A stretch of 64,000 nt of DNA from Prorocentrum cordatum (GCA_963575745.1 CAUYUJ010009391.1:358142-422141); one strand, 5' to 3'. Shown: positions 21,560-32,482, counted from the first letter of the stretch. The notes: generated by a model from the sequence alone, not told the origin. Numbers and translations are program-made.

Positions 21560-22318
21560 GCCAGTTGTCTTCCTGCTCTGCTCTTCGCTGCCGACGAGCT
21601 CCTTCCCGACGGGGACCCCTTCGGCGCCTCGCACGACGTCCCGATCGATTTCTACCGTCGCCAACGAGTCCTCCGTGCCATCGGCGCCATTCCGTCCGAC
21701 AGGATCCTCCCGCCCCCGCTGTCTCCGGGGCGCCCGCCGCCACCCCCAGCTGGTGCGAGACGTGGCCAGTTTATGGGCGACGTGGCTGTCACCGCTTGGA
21801 ATGCGCAGGCCCTCTTCGCTACCGACGTATTCCGCTTCGCGGCAAAATCTTCGTACGCGGGCCAGCTCATGCGCAAATCCGACATCTGCTTGATCACAGA
21901 GGCGCGCGGCTCGGAAACGGGCAACGGTACGTGGAGGCCTCCGGATGGTACCACTTGCTGGTGGTCTACGAGCTCCCCTCCTGGAATGGCCGGCGTTGGC
22001 GCGGTGGTCAAGGGCGATTTCCTCCGCCAGTTCTCTGCGCGCCCCAAGTGGGTGCATATTTGGCGCGGCCGGGCGGCCAAGCTATGTCTCCGTGGTCCTC
22101 TCGGCCCCCTCGACATAGTCGTTATCTACGGCCATGCGGGCAACCATCGTGGTCCTGAGGGCGCTGACCTCGACGGCGCCCCGCGGGCTCGGCGGCGCGC
22201 GGTTCACTCCTATTTCGATTTACGGGGCCTTCTCCGCGACAAGATCGGCTCCAGTCTAGCTCCGCCCGACGACTGCCTCGCCATCTTGGGCGGTGATTTC
22301 AACTGCGCCGTGGATTCT
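21560..22318 (+). pseudogene. LINE APE-type endonuclease, N-terminal part
   Basis: The endonuclease nicks target DNA to prime reverse transcription. Visible motifs are TAWNAQALF (Asn motif), DICLITEARGS (catalytic Glu), GVGAVVKGDFL, LDIVVIYGHAG and LAILGGDFNCAV (Asp and Asn of the GDFN box). This matches the exonuclease-endonuclease-phosphatase fold. A frameshift just after GDFNCAVD moves the protein into another frame (near 22315) that reads ILKDRVSLGMAECTGRRDQR to about 22440. Confidence 0.8.
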
Positions 22319-22445
22319 TAAGGACAGAGTCTCTCTCGGCATGGCGGAGTGCACAGGCCGTCGGGACCAGCGGGGCGAACAGCATTTCCAGACAGTCATC
22401 GGCAAAAGATTTGGCATGGTGGACATGTGCCAGGGCGAATCCACG
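22319..22445 (+). pseudogene. LINE endonuclease, middle segment in shifted frame
   Basis: Reads ILKDRVSLGMAECTGRRDQR, then VIGKRFGMVDMCQGESTHAS, joining the GDFN part to the SRLDRIYANY part. Both joins need a frameshift. Confidence 0.6.
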
Positions 22446-24336
22446 CACGCCTCGGCCCCCCCCCCGCTCCCGCCTCGACCGCATATACGCCAACTACCAT
22501 CTGGCTGAGCAGCTGGATCGACACATCCGCTGCACGGCACTAGAGTGGCGCCACGATCTCTCGCATCACCGGGCCGTCTACTTCGCCAGGCGCCCCCCGC
22601 AGCCAGTTGATGACGCGGGCAGGCCTGTGTCCTCAGGGGCTCTCTCAGATCCTTCCTCCCCGCGCCGGGTGGCGCTCGCTTGCCAGGAGGCTCGCCGGGG
22701 GCATCCCGATGCCACCGCACTGGAGCGCCTCAAATTGTTCAAGACGGTCCTGAGACTGGTCGCGACCCGCCTGAACAGGGAGCGTGGTGCGCCCCCTCCT
22801 GCGGCAAGCCTTGAAGACCGCCTTGGTTGCACGTTGAAGTTCATCCGCGCCGCTGAGGCTCGCCACATTGAACAAATCTCTACGTGTCTCCTTCGCTATC
22901 CTGACCTGTGCGGCGTGGTGGACAACCCTTATCGTGTCGACGGTAACATGACGAGGCATCTCCGTGGCGCTCGACTCCACGCTGTGCAACTTGCCCGTGA
23001 GCACGCCATCGACGAGCTTGGTCACTCGCACCCAGACCTCAAAAGCCAGGACACTTTCCGCGCCGCCCAGGCGCGCCAACGGAATACTAGGCTCATCTAC
23101 CGCCTCGCCCCTGGGCGCGCGGGCGGTGTTTCGGCGATGCAGAAGCCCAGCGGGGAGGTTGTCGCCCAGCCCGATGCGAAGGCCGCCGCCTCACGACCCC
23201 ACTGGGTCGAGGTCTTCCGGGCGAGAGGCGTCAACATTTCAAAGCTGGATCAGTGGACTGCCGAGGATATCGACACCCGCCCCCTCTCAGACACGGCGCC
23301 GCTGCGCCCGTCGACATTCCGAGTTGCCCGTCGACAGATCAGACGTGTTATTTTGACAGCAAATAACTTTTCACCAGGGCCGGACGGCATCCCTTTCCAG
23401 GCATGGAGGTGCGTTGTGGGGCTTTCGGTTGATATCCTTTGCGACGCTTTCCAGGCGCTCGCGCAGGACGACGGCCGGGACCTCATGAGCGAGTCCTTGG
23501 GCGACTTCAACGCTAGCCTCCTTTTCTTCCTCCCCAAGAAACCTTCGGGGATCGCGCCCGCAGGGGAAGGGTGCTACGAACCAGCCAGCGCGAGGCCCCT
23601 GAACGTCACACATACTGACGATAGGTTGTTGGCGAGCGCGGTCCGAGCCCTTATTGAACCCAAGCTCGGTGACAGAGTCTCCAGCATCCAACGCGGGTTC
23701 ATCGGCGGCCGTTCCATGTTGTCGAATCTCATTGACATCGAGGAGGCCTCCGTCCACGCTGCGTGCGCCTCGGACTCGGGCGGCGCAGTCTTCTTCGACT
23801 TCGCGGCTGCATTCCCCTCGGTGGAGAGGCCGTTCCTCACGGCTGTCTTCAGGTCGCTGGGGTGGCCAAGTTGGCTTTTAGATTTCATCGAGGTGTTATA
23901 TAATAACAACTACTGCGACATGGTTATCGATGGAGCCCGTTATCGCGGCTCCGGCATCGACCGGGGCATTCGCCAAGGGCGCCCCTTCTCTCCGTTTTTA
24001 GTCGCCGTGGCTTCCGGCCTCTTGCTGCGCAAGCTGGTGCGCGACCTCCCCTCTGGCACCACCCGCGCCTACGCCGACGACGCCGCGCACGTGGACCCCA
24101 TGCTTCTCGACCATCTCGGCGCCCTCGAGACGATCTTCAGCGAGTGCGCGGAGATTTCTGGTTTAATGCTGAATTTGGGAAAATCGGTTCTCGCCCCCCT
24201 CGGGGGGCTATCGCGCCAGCAAATGCGAGAGCAGTTGCGGGAGAAGGCGCCGCTATGGGGTGCCATGGAGATCGCCGACGCCGCCAAGTACCTCGGCTGG
24301 GTCCCGGGCGGGGTCGCAAATCTTGGGAAGGGGCGT
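22446..24336 (+). pseudogene. LINE endonuclease C-terminus and reverse transcriptase
   Basis: Begins in the endonuclease with SRLDRIYANY and a DLSHHRAV box, where families usually have SDH, so a catalytic Asp may be lost. After a 240-residue linker the reverse-transcriptase domain follows: NNFSPGPDGIPFQAW, LFFLPKK, ARPLNVTHTDDRLLASAVRA, QRGFIGGRSML, motif A FFDFAAAFPSV, motif B RGIRQGRPFSPFLV, motif C RAYADDAA, and motif D LMLNLGKSVLAPLGG. The YADD catalytic pair and the motif A Asp are present. The frame stops at a TGA (24337-24339) because of a frameshift, and the protein continues in another frame. It copies the element RNA at the nicked target. Confidence 0.88.
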
Positions 24337-25445
24337 TGAGGAAGATGGAGGACAGGGCTGCAGTCTGGGGCAAGATGGGCGCAGGCATGTTGCATACTAT
24401 TGAGGCCTACCGCGTCTTCATCATCTCCGTTACCTCCTTCGTCGCACAGCTGGACCCCCTCCCGGAGTCGTTCCCGGAGGTGGAAAAACGAGTTGTTCAG
24501 AAGTTGTTCCCTGGCCCGGCGAACTGGTTTCACGCAGACTTTTTGAAGGTATTGCAGAATTTCGGCATGCCGCGGAACTTCTCCGACGCGCAGGCCATCG
24601 CCCACGTTGCGAAAGTTCGCGTTGCACTCCACGAGGCGCGCTGCAGCGGAGGACTTCGTATTCCAGCCCGCGCGGCGTCGCTCCGCGCGGTGCTCTCCGA
24701 CTTGGACAACGTGCAGCGGCTGGGATCCCGGTTAGCTTGGGCTTCGTCTAATTTTCTTTTCTCTCTCGATGCCGCTCTTCGGAAGTTCACCGGCATGGGG
24801 GCCAAGACGGCGGAGCTCTTGGACACGTCATCCAAGGAGGGCCACCCCGGCGGGTGGCAGGCCAGGGCTTTGACCGCAACGCAGCCTTCTTTCGTCGCGG
24901 CGTCGTTGACAGCCATGCGGCGCTCCCTGGACAAATGGCAAATCCCCGCACTCCCTGGACACCGATGCCTTCGTCTCCAGCGCTCCTTGCAGGTCATCGC
25001 GAAGCTGATGCCCCCACGAGTTCTCGCCGCAGTTCTTCGGGCCATTTTAAACGGGTGGATGACTGCCCGTCGGTTTCAGCAGTAGGGCCGGTGCTTGCTC
25101 GGATGCCAGAGGCTCGAGGACTCCGTGACGCACTACGGGAGGTGCGCATGTTACCATTCCTTTTGCGGACGCTTCCTGAACTTGGCGAGACCACCAGCGG
25201 GCCACGAATTGGAGGAGTTCTTGCTCCTGGGCGGGGAGAGCAGTACAAAGGGAAGCGGGCGCGCCAAGGCTCTGAGGGCGCTGAGCGTTTATGCTTTGTA
25301 TCGCACGCACAATGCGGTGCGGTGCGCCGGCTCTTCTGGCCCATGTGCGGATCTCTTGCGAGGCTATGTGCGTGAAGGAGTGCGGGGCCACGCGAAGGCA
25401 TCGTCGCTGCTGCAGGCGGCGTTCAAGCGCCCGCGCCCGGAGTGA
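24337..25445 (+). pseudogene. LINE post-RT C-terminal domain with Cys/His motif
   Basis: Continues the RT polyprotein after the frameshift: MEDRAAVWGKMGAGMLHTIE, YRVFIISVTSFVAQLDPLPE, LRIPARAASLRAVLSDLDNV, LNGWMTARRFQQ. An in-frame TAG (25083-25085) interrupts it. The same frame goes on with CLLGCQRLEDSVTHYGRC, a C-x3-C ... H-x4-C pattern like the terminal zinc knuckle of many LINE ORF2 proteins. It then reads FCGRFLNLA and SVYALYRTHNAVRC to a TGA at 25443. Confidence 0.75.
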
Positions 25446-26250
25446 GGCGCCGTCTCCTCCCCTGGTCCTCCCTCCTCCTCCTTGCCCCTCCCTCTGGCTT
25501 CTCGCTCCCTCGCGCGATGATCCGCGGGCCGCGACGGCGGAAGGGGTTAGGTTTCACGTCGGCTCCCGCCCGTTTCTTAGTCCTGGTTTAACGCGCGTGC
25601 TCGCCTACTGCAGGTTGGCGCGTGCGTCGTCCCGATTTTTGTTGGCAGATCTTTTGATTTTGTGGGTGCCTGTCCTCTCCTCTCGTCGTCGTCGTCCTCC
25701 TCCTCTTCCTCTTGTCAGCAAAATCTCCACTCGGGCTGGGGAGCTTGTGTTGATGACTTTGTTTCGGTTGCGCGCGCTATCTCGCTTTATTGCATCATTT
25801 TGCCGGCTATTTTGCCTCTGCTTGGGCGTGTCAGGGTCTACACGCGTCGGCGAGCTGTGAGAGCCGCTCTCGGCTAATACGCTGGCCTCTCCTCTTTTCC
25901 TCCTGCCTTTCCCCTCTTGTCTTTCCTCCTCCTCTCCCCGGTGGCGCTGATACGTTTTAGGTTGAATTCGTATCGCCGCATGCGTCTTCCCCACACTTCG
26001 GGGCCGCAATTCGTGACACGGCTGGCCGCCCAGGGACGTTTCAGTTTCAACCCTCCGCGGGGCGTGATGCTATCTCTCTCGTCGCCCGCTTTCCCTGCTC
26101 GCCTTCCTCCCCAAACGCTCGCCCGGGCAATAATTGTCACCGGTTGCTCTTTTAATTGGCCGTTGTCTGTCTAGGGGGGGCATGATTTGTCCGCTCCAGC
26201 CGCGTGGTGTACAGTTTCGCTGTCCGCTCCCATCTTTTCCCTCAAAAAAA
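25446..26250 (+). other. LINE 3' untranslated region and A tail
   Basis: About 800 bp without ORF homology between the ORF2 stop and the 7-A tail at 26244-26250. Confidence 0.65.
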
Positions 26251-26838
26251 GCCTGAAAATAGTATCGATGACGATGCGGATGACGAGTCCTACTCTCGAG
26301 GTGCTGTCGATGACAATGGTGGTGACGAGCATGTGTTTCAAGACGGTGCCGATGATGATGGTGATGACGAGAATGGTAGTCACGATGTTGTCGATGACGA
26401 TGCTGGTGACATGCATCAGCCTGACGATAGTATCGATGACGATGCAGATGACGAGTCCTACTCTCGAGGTGCTGTCGATGACAATGGTGGTGACGAGCAT
26501 ATGTTTCAAGACAGTGCCGATGATGCGCATGACAAGTATGGTAGTCAAGATGCTGTCGATGACGATGCTGATGACATGCACCAGTCTGAAGATAGTATCG
26601 ATGATGATGCTGATGACGAGTATTACTCCCAAGAAGCTGTCGATGTCAATGGTGGTGACGAGCATGTGCTTCAAGACAGTGCCGATGACGATGGTGATGA
26701 CGAGAATGGTAGTCACGATGTTGTCGATGACGATGCTGGTGACATGCATCAGCCTGAAGGCAGTATCGATGACGATGCGGATGACGAGTCCTACTCTCGA
26801 GGTGCTGTTGATGACAATGGTGGTGACGAGCATGTGAA
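26251..26838 (+). repeat. acidic 42-bp module array, right part
   Basis: Starts with the right target-site duplication (26251-26267) and continues about fourteen modules in the same order as the left part, for example SRGAVDDNGGDEHV, SHDVVDDDAGDMHQ and PDDSIDDDADDESY. One module lacks a single codon (FQDSADDAHDKYG) with the frame kept. After the last module the acidic frame reads through NHHPPTFLPPSLECN and stops near 26969. Joined to the left part it would encode roughly 330 residues of Asp-rich repeats. Confidence 0.85.
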
Positions 26839-26944
26839 CCATCATCCTCCCACCTTCCTTCCTCCCTCATTGGAATGCAACGCACTGCGATGGCAACGCA
26901 ATGCAATTGCAATACGACCGATTGCAATGCAATGGAAAGCAATG

Positions 26945-27241
26945 CTAAGGAGGGAGGAAGATGAGGAGTGAGGAGGGAGGGGGAGGGATGAGGAGTGAAG
27001 GGGGAGGGGGAGGGATGAGGGGAGGGGGAGTGAAAGGGAGGAGGGGGACGAGGAGGGATGAGGGAGGATAGTGGAAGGGATGAGGGGAGGGGGAGTGGAA
27101 GGGGAGGGAGGGGTAGGGATGAGGGGAGGGATGAGGGGAGGGGGGGGGGATGAGGGGAGGGATGATGGGAGAGGGAAGGGTGAGGGGAGAGATGAGGGGA
27201 GGGGAGGTGGAAGGAGGGAGGGGGAGGGGGAGTGGAAGGGG
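26945..27241. repeat. GGGGA/GGA purine tract
   Basis: GGGAGGGATGAGGGGAGG-type repeats directly abutting the start of the segmental duplication at 27242. Confidence 0.9.
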
Positions 27242-27534
27242 GGAGGGGAGGGGAGCGGACAAACTAAATTAAACAAAAATATGAAATATAATGATTTCGG
27301 GATAAGTTCTGAGGGAGGGATGCTCGAGTTTGTCCGAAATCATGTTTGTTTTTTGTTTCCCCCCCGTTTTTTGTTTTTTCCTGCGGTTTTGCTTGATTCC
27401 GCCCCCGATGAGGGAATCTGATTGGAAGGAGGAGGAGAAGGAGGAGGATAAGGAGGAATGGGAAGGGGAGGAAGAGGAGTGGAGAAGAGACGTATCGATG
27501 CCCTTCGAAAACCGTTTCAAAGACGTCGGAACCA

Positions 27535-27600
27535 CAAAATGCAACCGTCGATTTCAGCAGGGGGGAATACGCCAGGACCTATATATATATATATATAATA
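27535..27600 (+). repeat. (TA)n element with conserved flank, copy 2
   Basis: CGTCGATTTCAGCAGGGGGG, AATACGCCAGGACC, then TATATA. It is the inverse of 17965-18070. Unit 2 of the duplication has a different AT-rich sequence at exactly this position. Confidence 0.85.
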
Positions 27601-27679
27601 CCCCGTGCACGAGGCCCGGGCGCCCGGGGCCCGGAGCCCGAACGCGAATGGCAGGACCAGGGTTTCCCAGACCGCTCCC

Positions 27680-28425
27680 AGAGCACCCCGGAGCGGCCCT
27701 GGAGCTCCCAGACTGCCCCAGAGAGCTCCCAGAAACCCTCGAGGACTTGGACAAGCCCCTCCAAGACAGCCCAGATAGCCCCAACGTGGCCCCATATGAG
27801 TTCGAGACGGCAAATCAACAGCCCAAGAGGCCTCCAAGGGGCCTCAAGAGAGCTCCGAGAACATTCCGAGAGAGCCCGAAGAGGCCCAAATCGTTGATTT
27901 CCATTGGTTTTTATGTTTTTCGGTGTCTCGCGTTTCCGACCTTCCGACGCTCCACGACGGCCCACGACGCCCCCAAGACCGCCCCAAGACCGCCGAAGAG
28001 GCACCCAAAAGAGCCCCAAGACGGCCCCAGGGAGCCAAACATTGTCTTGGAGGAGCCTCAGACGGCCCAAAAAGAGCCCCAGGACAGGCCCAAGCTGGGC
28101 CACAGAGCGGGAGCGGGAGGCGCCAAGGCGCTCCAAGACGGCCCAGATGGCCCCAACGTGGCCTCGGATGGGCCCAACACGGCCAATTCACAGCCCAAGA
28201 GGCCTCCAAGAGGCCTCAAGAGAGCTCCGAGAGGCGTCCCGAGAGAGCCCGAAGAGGCCCAAATCCTTGATTTCCATGATTTGTTTTTCACTGTGTTTTT
28301 CGGTGTCTCGCGTTTTCGACCTTCGACGCTCCACGACGGCCCACGACGCCCCCAAGACCGCCCCAAGACCACCGCAGAGGCCCCCAAAAGAGCCCCAGGA
28401 CGGCCCCAGGGAGCCCGAGGACAGG
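27680..28425. repeat. CCAAGACGGCCC array upstream of FKBP copy 1
   Basis: Proline-type array (PKTAPRPPKRHPKEPQDGPREP sense on plus) with two AT-rich boxes (27893-27940, 28263-28310: AAATC(C/G)TTGATTTCCAT ... TTTTTCGGTGTCTCGCGTTT). The box is the reverse complement of the one in the GASWAVLG arrays. It occupies the position of the FKBP promoter region, and no other promoter motif is seen. Confidence 0.8.
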
Positions 28426-28441
28426 TTTTTTTCGGCTCAAG
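28426..28441 (+). promoter_or_regulatory. candidate trans-splice acceptor / spliced-leader relic of FKBP copy 1
   Basis: TTTTTTTCGGCTCAAG lies 70 nt upstream of the ATG. The T run plus terminal AG would serve as a polypyrimidine tract and trans-splice acceptor. The last eight bases, GGCTCAAG, equal the 3' end of the dinoflagellate spliced leader, so it may instead be a relic from retroposition of a processed mRNA. Identical at 33412-33427 in copy 2. Confidence 0.5.
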
Positions 28442-28510
28442 GTATTCTGGTGGGCGGGGCAGATACTCGGGTGAGGCGCGAGAGGGGCGGCGCGCCATCC
28501 CTGCCCGGCG

Positions 28511-30142
28511 ATGTCTGACGACGACCTCATGTCGCCGCCCGGCGGCCCTGCGGAGGACGACTCCGACTACGGGGACCTTCCCCAGGACACGGGGCTGCCC
28601 GGGGGCTCAGAGCTCCCAGATGGAATTCAGAAGGAGATCATCAACGAGGCGGATCCCGACGATTGGAAGAGGCCGAAGTCTGGCGACGAGGTGACGGTCC
28701 ACTACGTCGGCAAATTGGCGTCCGACGGATCGGTGTTTGACTCGTCGAGAGACAGGCAGACGCCCTTCGTCTTCACCCTTGGCAAGGGCGACGTGATCGC
28801 AGGCTGGGACAAGGGCGTCGCCACGATGAAGAAGGGCGAGCTCGCCACGTTCACGATTTCCCCAGAGTTCGCCTACGGGGCCACAGGCCAGCCGCCCAAG
28901 ATCCCGGAGGACGCCACGCTAATCTTTGAGATCGAGCTGCTGTCCTTCGTCGCCAAGGACGACCTCTTCGGGGATGGCTGCGTGATCAAGACGGTGTTAG
29001 CGGAGGGCACCGGGTGGACGAAGCCTAAGCTCGACGATGAGGTGTTCATTGATGTGCGGGCCACCGCGGCGGCGGGGGGGCCCGCGAAGGATTGGGCCGG
29101 CCTGGAGTACAGGCTGGGCTCCAGCGCCCTCGGGCCGCTGGGCAGGGCCTGCGACGCCGCCCTGAAGGGCATGAAGAAGGGCGAGGAGGCCCTGCTGCGG
29201 TGTACCAAAGATTATTCATGCGAAGATTGGTCCGATGGCGTGGAGGTGACCATCAAGCTGCAGGAGATCTTCGAGACGCGCGACATCTCCTTCAGGAAAG
29301 ACGGTGCCGTCCTCAAGAAGAGAACTCGAGAAGGCGAGGGTCATGCCACACCGACGGAGGCTTCGAAGGTGACACTCAGTGTGGAGGACGCGCGGCAAGC
29401 TGACGCGCTGGTCCCGGGCTTTGCGAGCCAGGTGCTGGAGTTCACCCTCGGCAGCGGGGAGGTGTGCGACGCGCTCGAGTGCGCGGCCGCGCACATGAAG
29501 AGGCTCGAGCGGGCGACGCTGACCGTGGCGCGCCCAGCGCTGGCCGCGGAGGCCAGACTGGGCCTGAGGGACGTTGGCGCTGGTGGCGAGTCGATCGTCC
29601 TCAAGCTCGAGATGAAGGAGTTCGAGAATGGTAAGGAGCAGTGGAACATGTCGGACGAGGAGAAGCTGAAGTTCTGCGACGAGCGCAAGGCCCTGGGGAA
29701 CTCGCTCTTCAAGGCGGGCAGACTGGACCTGGCCCTCGGGCGCTACAAGAAGGTCGGTGATGTACTCTCATACATCGACAATTTCCCTGAAGACGCCAGG
29801 GCGAAGGCACGGGAATTGAAGCAGGCATGCGAGCTGAATATGGCCATGTGTTATCTGAGAAGGAACGACTATGACGAGGCCAAGGCTGCTTGCAACAAGG
29901 TGTTGAACGACGACAGAGGCAACGTGAAGGCCCTCTACCGGCGGGCCCAGTGCGAGCACGCGCTCCGCAATTTCGAGGAGTGCATCAGGGACTGCAAGCG
30001 CGTGGCCGAGGGGGACCCGCAGAACCGGGAAGTCCGGGCCCTGCTGAAGCAGGCCATGGAGGGCCAGAAGGAGGTGAACAGACAGGCGAAGGGGATGTAC
30101 GCGAACATGATGAGTGGTTTGGGCAAGTCCGCGGGAGCGTGA
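28511..30142 (+). CDS. FKBP-type peptidyl-prolyl isomerase with C-terminal TPR domain, copy 1 (543 aa)
   Basis: Catalyses cis-trans isomerisation of prolyl bonds. The TPR domain predicts a cytosolic Hsp90 co-chaperone, as in FKBP51/52 and plant ROF1. After an acidic N-terminus, domain 1 (about 40-147) is a canonical FKBP with Y65, F76-D77, F86/F88, V95-I96, W99, Y122, I131 and F139, so it should be active and bind FK506-like ligands. Domains 2 (about 150-256) and 3 (about 260-372) are diverged FKBP folds lacking these residues. TPR units cover about 385-520, with carboxylate-clamp candidates K393, N397, N443, K473 and R477. The C-terminal YANM motif is typical of the family. The ORF is intronless. 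The first ATG is used because the domain order is complete and a spliced-leader-like acceptor lies 70 nt upstream. A 19-bp deletion relative to copy 2 removes the older stop and adds SAGA. Confidence 0.95.
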   Translation: MSDDDLMSPPGGPAEDDSDYGDLPQDTGLPGGSELPDGIQKEIINEADPDDWKRPKSGDEVTVHYVGKLASDGSVFDSSRDRQTPFVFTLGKGDVIAGWDKGVATMKKGELATFTISPEFAYGATGQPPKIPEDATLIFEIELLSFVAKDDLFGDGCVIKTVLAEGTGWTKPKLDDEVFIDVRATAAAGGPAKDWAGLEYRLGSSALGPLGRACDAALKGMKKGEEALLRCTKDYSCEDWSDGVEVTIKLQEIFETRDISFRKDGAVLKKRTREGEGHATPTEASKVTLSVEDARQADALVPGFASQVLEFTLGSGEVCDALECAAAHMKRLERATLTVARPALAAEARLGLRDVGAGGESIVLKLEMKEFENGKEQWNMSDEEKLKFCDERKALGNSLFKAGRLDLALGRYKKVGDVLSYIDNFPEDARAKARELKQACELNMAMCYLRRNDYDEAKAACNKVLNDDRGNVKALYRRAQCEHALRNFEECIRDCKRVAEGDPQNREVRALLKQAMEGQKEVNRQAKGMYANMMSGLGKSAGA

Positions 30143-32191
30143 CGGCAGCTGTTTCTGAGGCCGCCTTCGTGGGCGCGCGCAAGCAACGCCCGCGCATCAG
30201 ATGTGTATTTCCGCCGCCCTCGTCTCTGGCGGTCATGGTACTTGGATGTATCGGCCAGCCCACGGTACGGGCAGGGAGCACCGGATCCACGCTGGCCAAG
30301 GCCTGAGGTCCACCGTGCACGCCGCTGTACAGGATGATGTTTGCATCTCGCGATTTTTGTTGTTTTTGAGCATATCTACCCGGTGTCGCATTTGAAGTGC
30401 GAGGTATAGTCGGCTTCTCGGCCTGTGAGCTTGCGCGCCAGCGGCTAGGATGCTTAACATACCAAATACCAGGATCGCAGCTCCTCGCCTGAGCGAAAAG
30501 AAAAAGAGAGCCCCAGGGCAGGCCCAAGCTGGGCCACAGAGCGGGAGCGGGAGGCCCCAAGGCGCTCCAAGACAGGCCAGATGGCCCCAACGTGACCCCA
30601 GATGGGCCCAACACGGCCAATACACAGCCCAAGAGCTCTCCAAGAGGCCCCAAGAGAGCTCCGAGAGGCGTCCCGAGAGAGCCCGAAGAGGCCCAAATCC
30701 TTGATTTCCGGTAGGTTCTCTATGTTGTTCGCTTTCTCGCGTTCTCGACCTTCCAACGCTCCAAGACGGCCGAAGACGCCCCGAAGATCGCCTCAACCGA
30801 AGAGGCCCCCAAAAGAACCCCAAGACGGCCCCGGAGAGCCTGAAGATTGCCCAAGAGCAGCAGCCCAAGACTGCCCAAGAGAATCCCAGGAGAGGCACAA
30901 GATGGGCCTCAGAGCGGGAGCGGGAGGCCCCAAGGCGCTCCAGGACGGCCCAGCCCACTTGATCCCAACGTGGCCCAAGAGGAGCTCAAGACGTCAAACA
31001 CACAGCCCAAGAGGCCTTCAAGAGGGCCCAATAGAGCTCCGAGAGACGTCCCGAGTGAGCCCAAAGAGGCCAACATTATTGTTTTCGTTTTCTCGCGTTC
31101 TCGAACTTCAATGCCCGAAGACGCCCCCAAGACCGCCCCAAGACCGCCGAAGAGGCACCCAAAAGAGCCCCAAGACGGCCCCAGGGAGCCCGAAAATTGC
31201 CCAGGAGGAGCCCCAGACGGCCCAAGAGAGCCCCAGGACAGGCCCGAGCTTGGGGCACAGAGCGGCAGCGGGAGGCACCAAGGCGCTCCAAGACGGCCCA
31301 GATGGCCCGGGCTTCTCTCCTCCGTCCCTCCTTCCTCCCGCCCCCTTCCCTTGCCTCCATTCCCTCCTCTCTGCTCTTCCTCCGCTCACCCCTCAGCTTT
31401 CGTGCTCCCCCCTCCTCTCCTGGGACGGCCCCGCCACATCGCCAGACAGGCCCCGCCAGAGCCAACGGGGCATCGCTAAATCCTATCATTTCACAAGTTG
31501 TTGTGCCCCTCCCACCCCTCTAGGGCGGCCCCGGCAGAGCGAGAGGGGTGTTGCTATACCATATGCAGTCCCTGTTTTGTCTTGCTGTTCCCACCGCGCC
31601 CGAGGTAGCCCCGTCAGAGTGCACGTGCTTTTCCTTCTCCTCCTGGGCAAGCCCCGCCAGAGCGCCAGGGACCCCCCCGCCAGAGAGAGCAGGGCATCCC
31701 TACACCCGGGCGAGCGGGGTGTGGTTATACTATACAATTTGTCAGGTTTCGTGTCAGGTTTCGTGCCCTTCCCTCACCTCCTGAAGGGCCTCGCCAGAGC
31801 GCCAAAAAGGCGTCGCCAGAGGCCCCGTCAGAGCTCCAGGCAACCCCAGACATGGGACTTGCCCAGCAAATCAGTGAGCATCCACCGTGGGCCCGAATCT
31901 TTTGATCCCACGGGTGCGATTATCGCCAGCATGAGGTTTGGTGTTCAGCACAAAGAAGCTTCCCCACTCCCGTGGGCGGATTCGACAACAATTGATTGCA
32001 GAGAAGGGCGCCGATGACCGGGACATCTGCGCGCGCACTCTGCAGACATCCGACAGCTGAACGACCGCTGAAAACGAGAAACCTGGAACACAAGGGAGGG
32101 GGCGAAGAACAACGCGCCCCCACGCGCGCGCAACGAGGCCCCGAGCCAATCCCAACCTCAGGAGCCGGCGGATGTCTGCGTGATCGGGCAT
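30143..32191. other. spacer of duplication unit 1, repeat-rich
   Basis: Holds the FKBP 3' region (with TTTTTGTTGTTTTTGAGCAT near 30352), a CCAAGACGGCCC array at about 30500-31310, and a block of CCCCGCCAGAGCG repeats at 31430-31830 that gives repeated open frames. No additional gene is supported. Confidence 0.7.
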
Positions 32192-32482
32192 GGGAGGGGA
32201 GGGGAGCGGACAAACCAAACAAAACAAAGCTATACATAACAATGATTTCGGGATAACTTTTGAGGGAGGGATGCTCGAATTTGCCCGAAACCATTTTTTA
32301 TTCGTTTTTGCTCCCCCGTATGATTTTGCTGGATTCCGCCCCCGAGGAGGGAATCTGATTGGAAGGAGGAGGAAATGGAGGAGGAAAAGGAGGAATGGGA
32401 AGAGGAGGAAGAGGAGTGGAGAAGACACGTATCGATGCCCTTCGAAACCGTTTCAAAGACGTCGGAACCACAAAAGCAACCG

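Larger units (their letters stand above)
19254..26250 (+). mobile_element. LINE (non-LTR retrotransposon), frameshifted, full insertion
   Basis: The boundaries are given by the interrupted acidic repeat. The left array ends at 19253 and the right array restarts at 26251 with a 17-bp duplication. The 3' end carries a 7-A tail (26244-26250). The 5' end starts with TTGGCTCAAG, the 3' end of the dinoflagellate spliced leader. Between them lie a zinc-finger-like ORF, an unknown ORF, an APE-type endonuclease, a reverse transcriptase with a YADD box and a C-terminal Cys/His domain, followed by about 800 bp of 3' UTR. At least four frameshifts and two in-frame TAGs show it is no longer autonomous. 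The clade within APE-class LINEs is not assigned. Confidence 0.85.
27242..32191 (+). repeat. segmental tandem duplication, unit 1 (4950 bp)
   Basis: Starts at GGAGGGGAGGGGAGCGGACA and ends just before the same string at 32192. It contains AT-rich leader sequence, a CCAAGACGG array, the FKBP-TPR gene and a downstream repeat-rich spacer, all present in the same order in unit 2. Confidence 0.92.

Noticed and set aside
28434-28460. GGCTCAAG followed by GT and ATTCTGG, read as a spliced-leader RNA gene with donor and Sm-like site
   Set aside because: The leader exon upstream of TTTT is not preserved and there is no RNA-sized conserved unit or tandem array. A relic or acceptor is simpler.
27330-28694. 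454-codon ORF running into FKBP copy 1 (and 32526-33680 into copy 2)
   Set aside because: Proline-type repeat array in a different frame from the FKBP protein. Its 3' part is an out-of-frame shadow of the gene.
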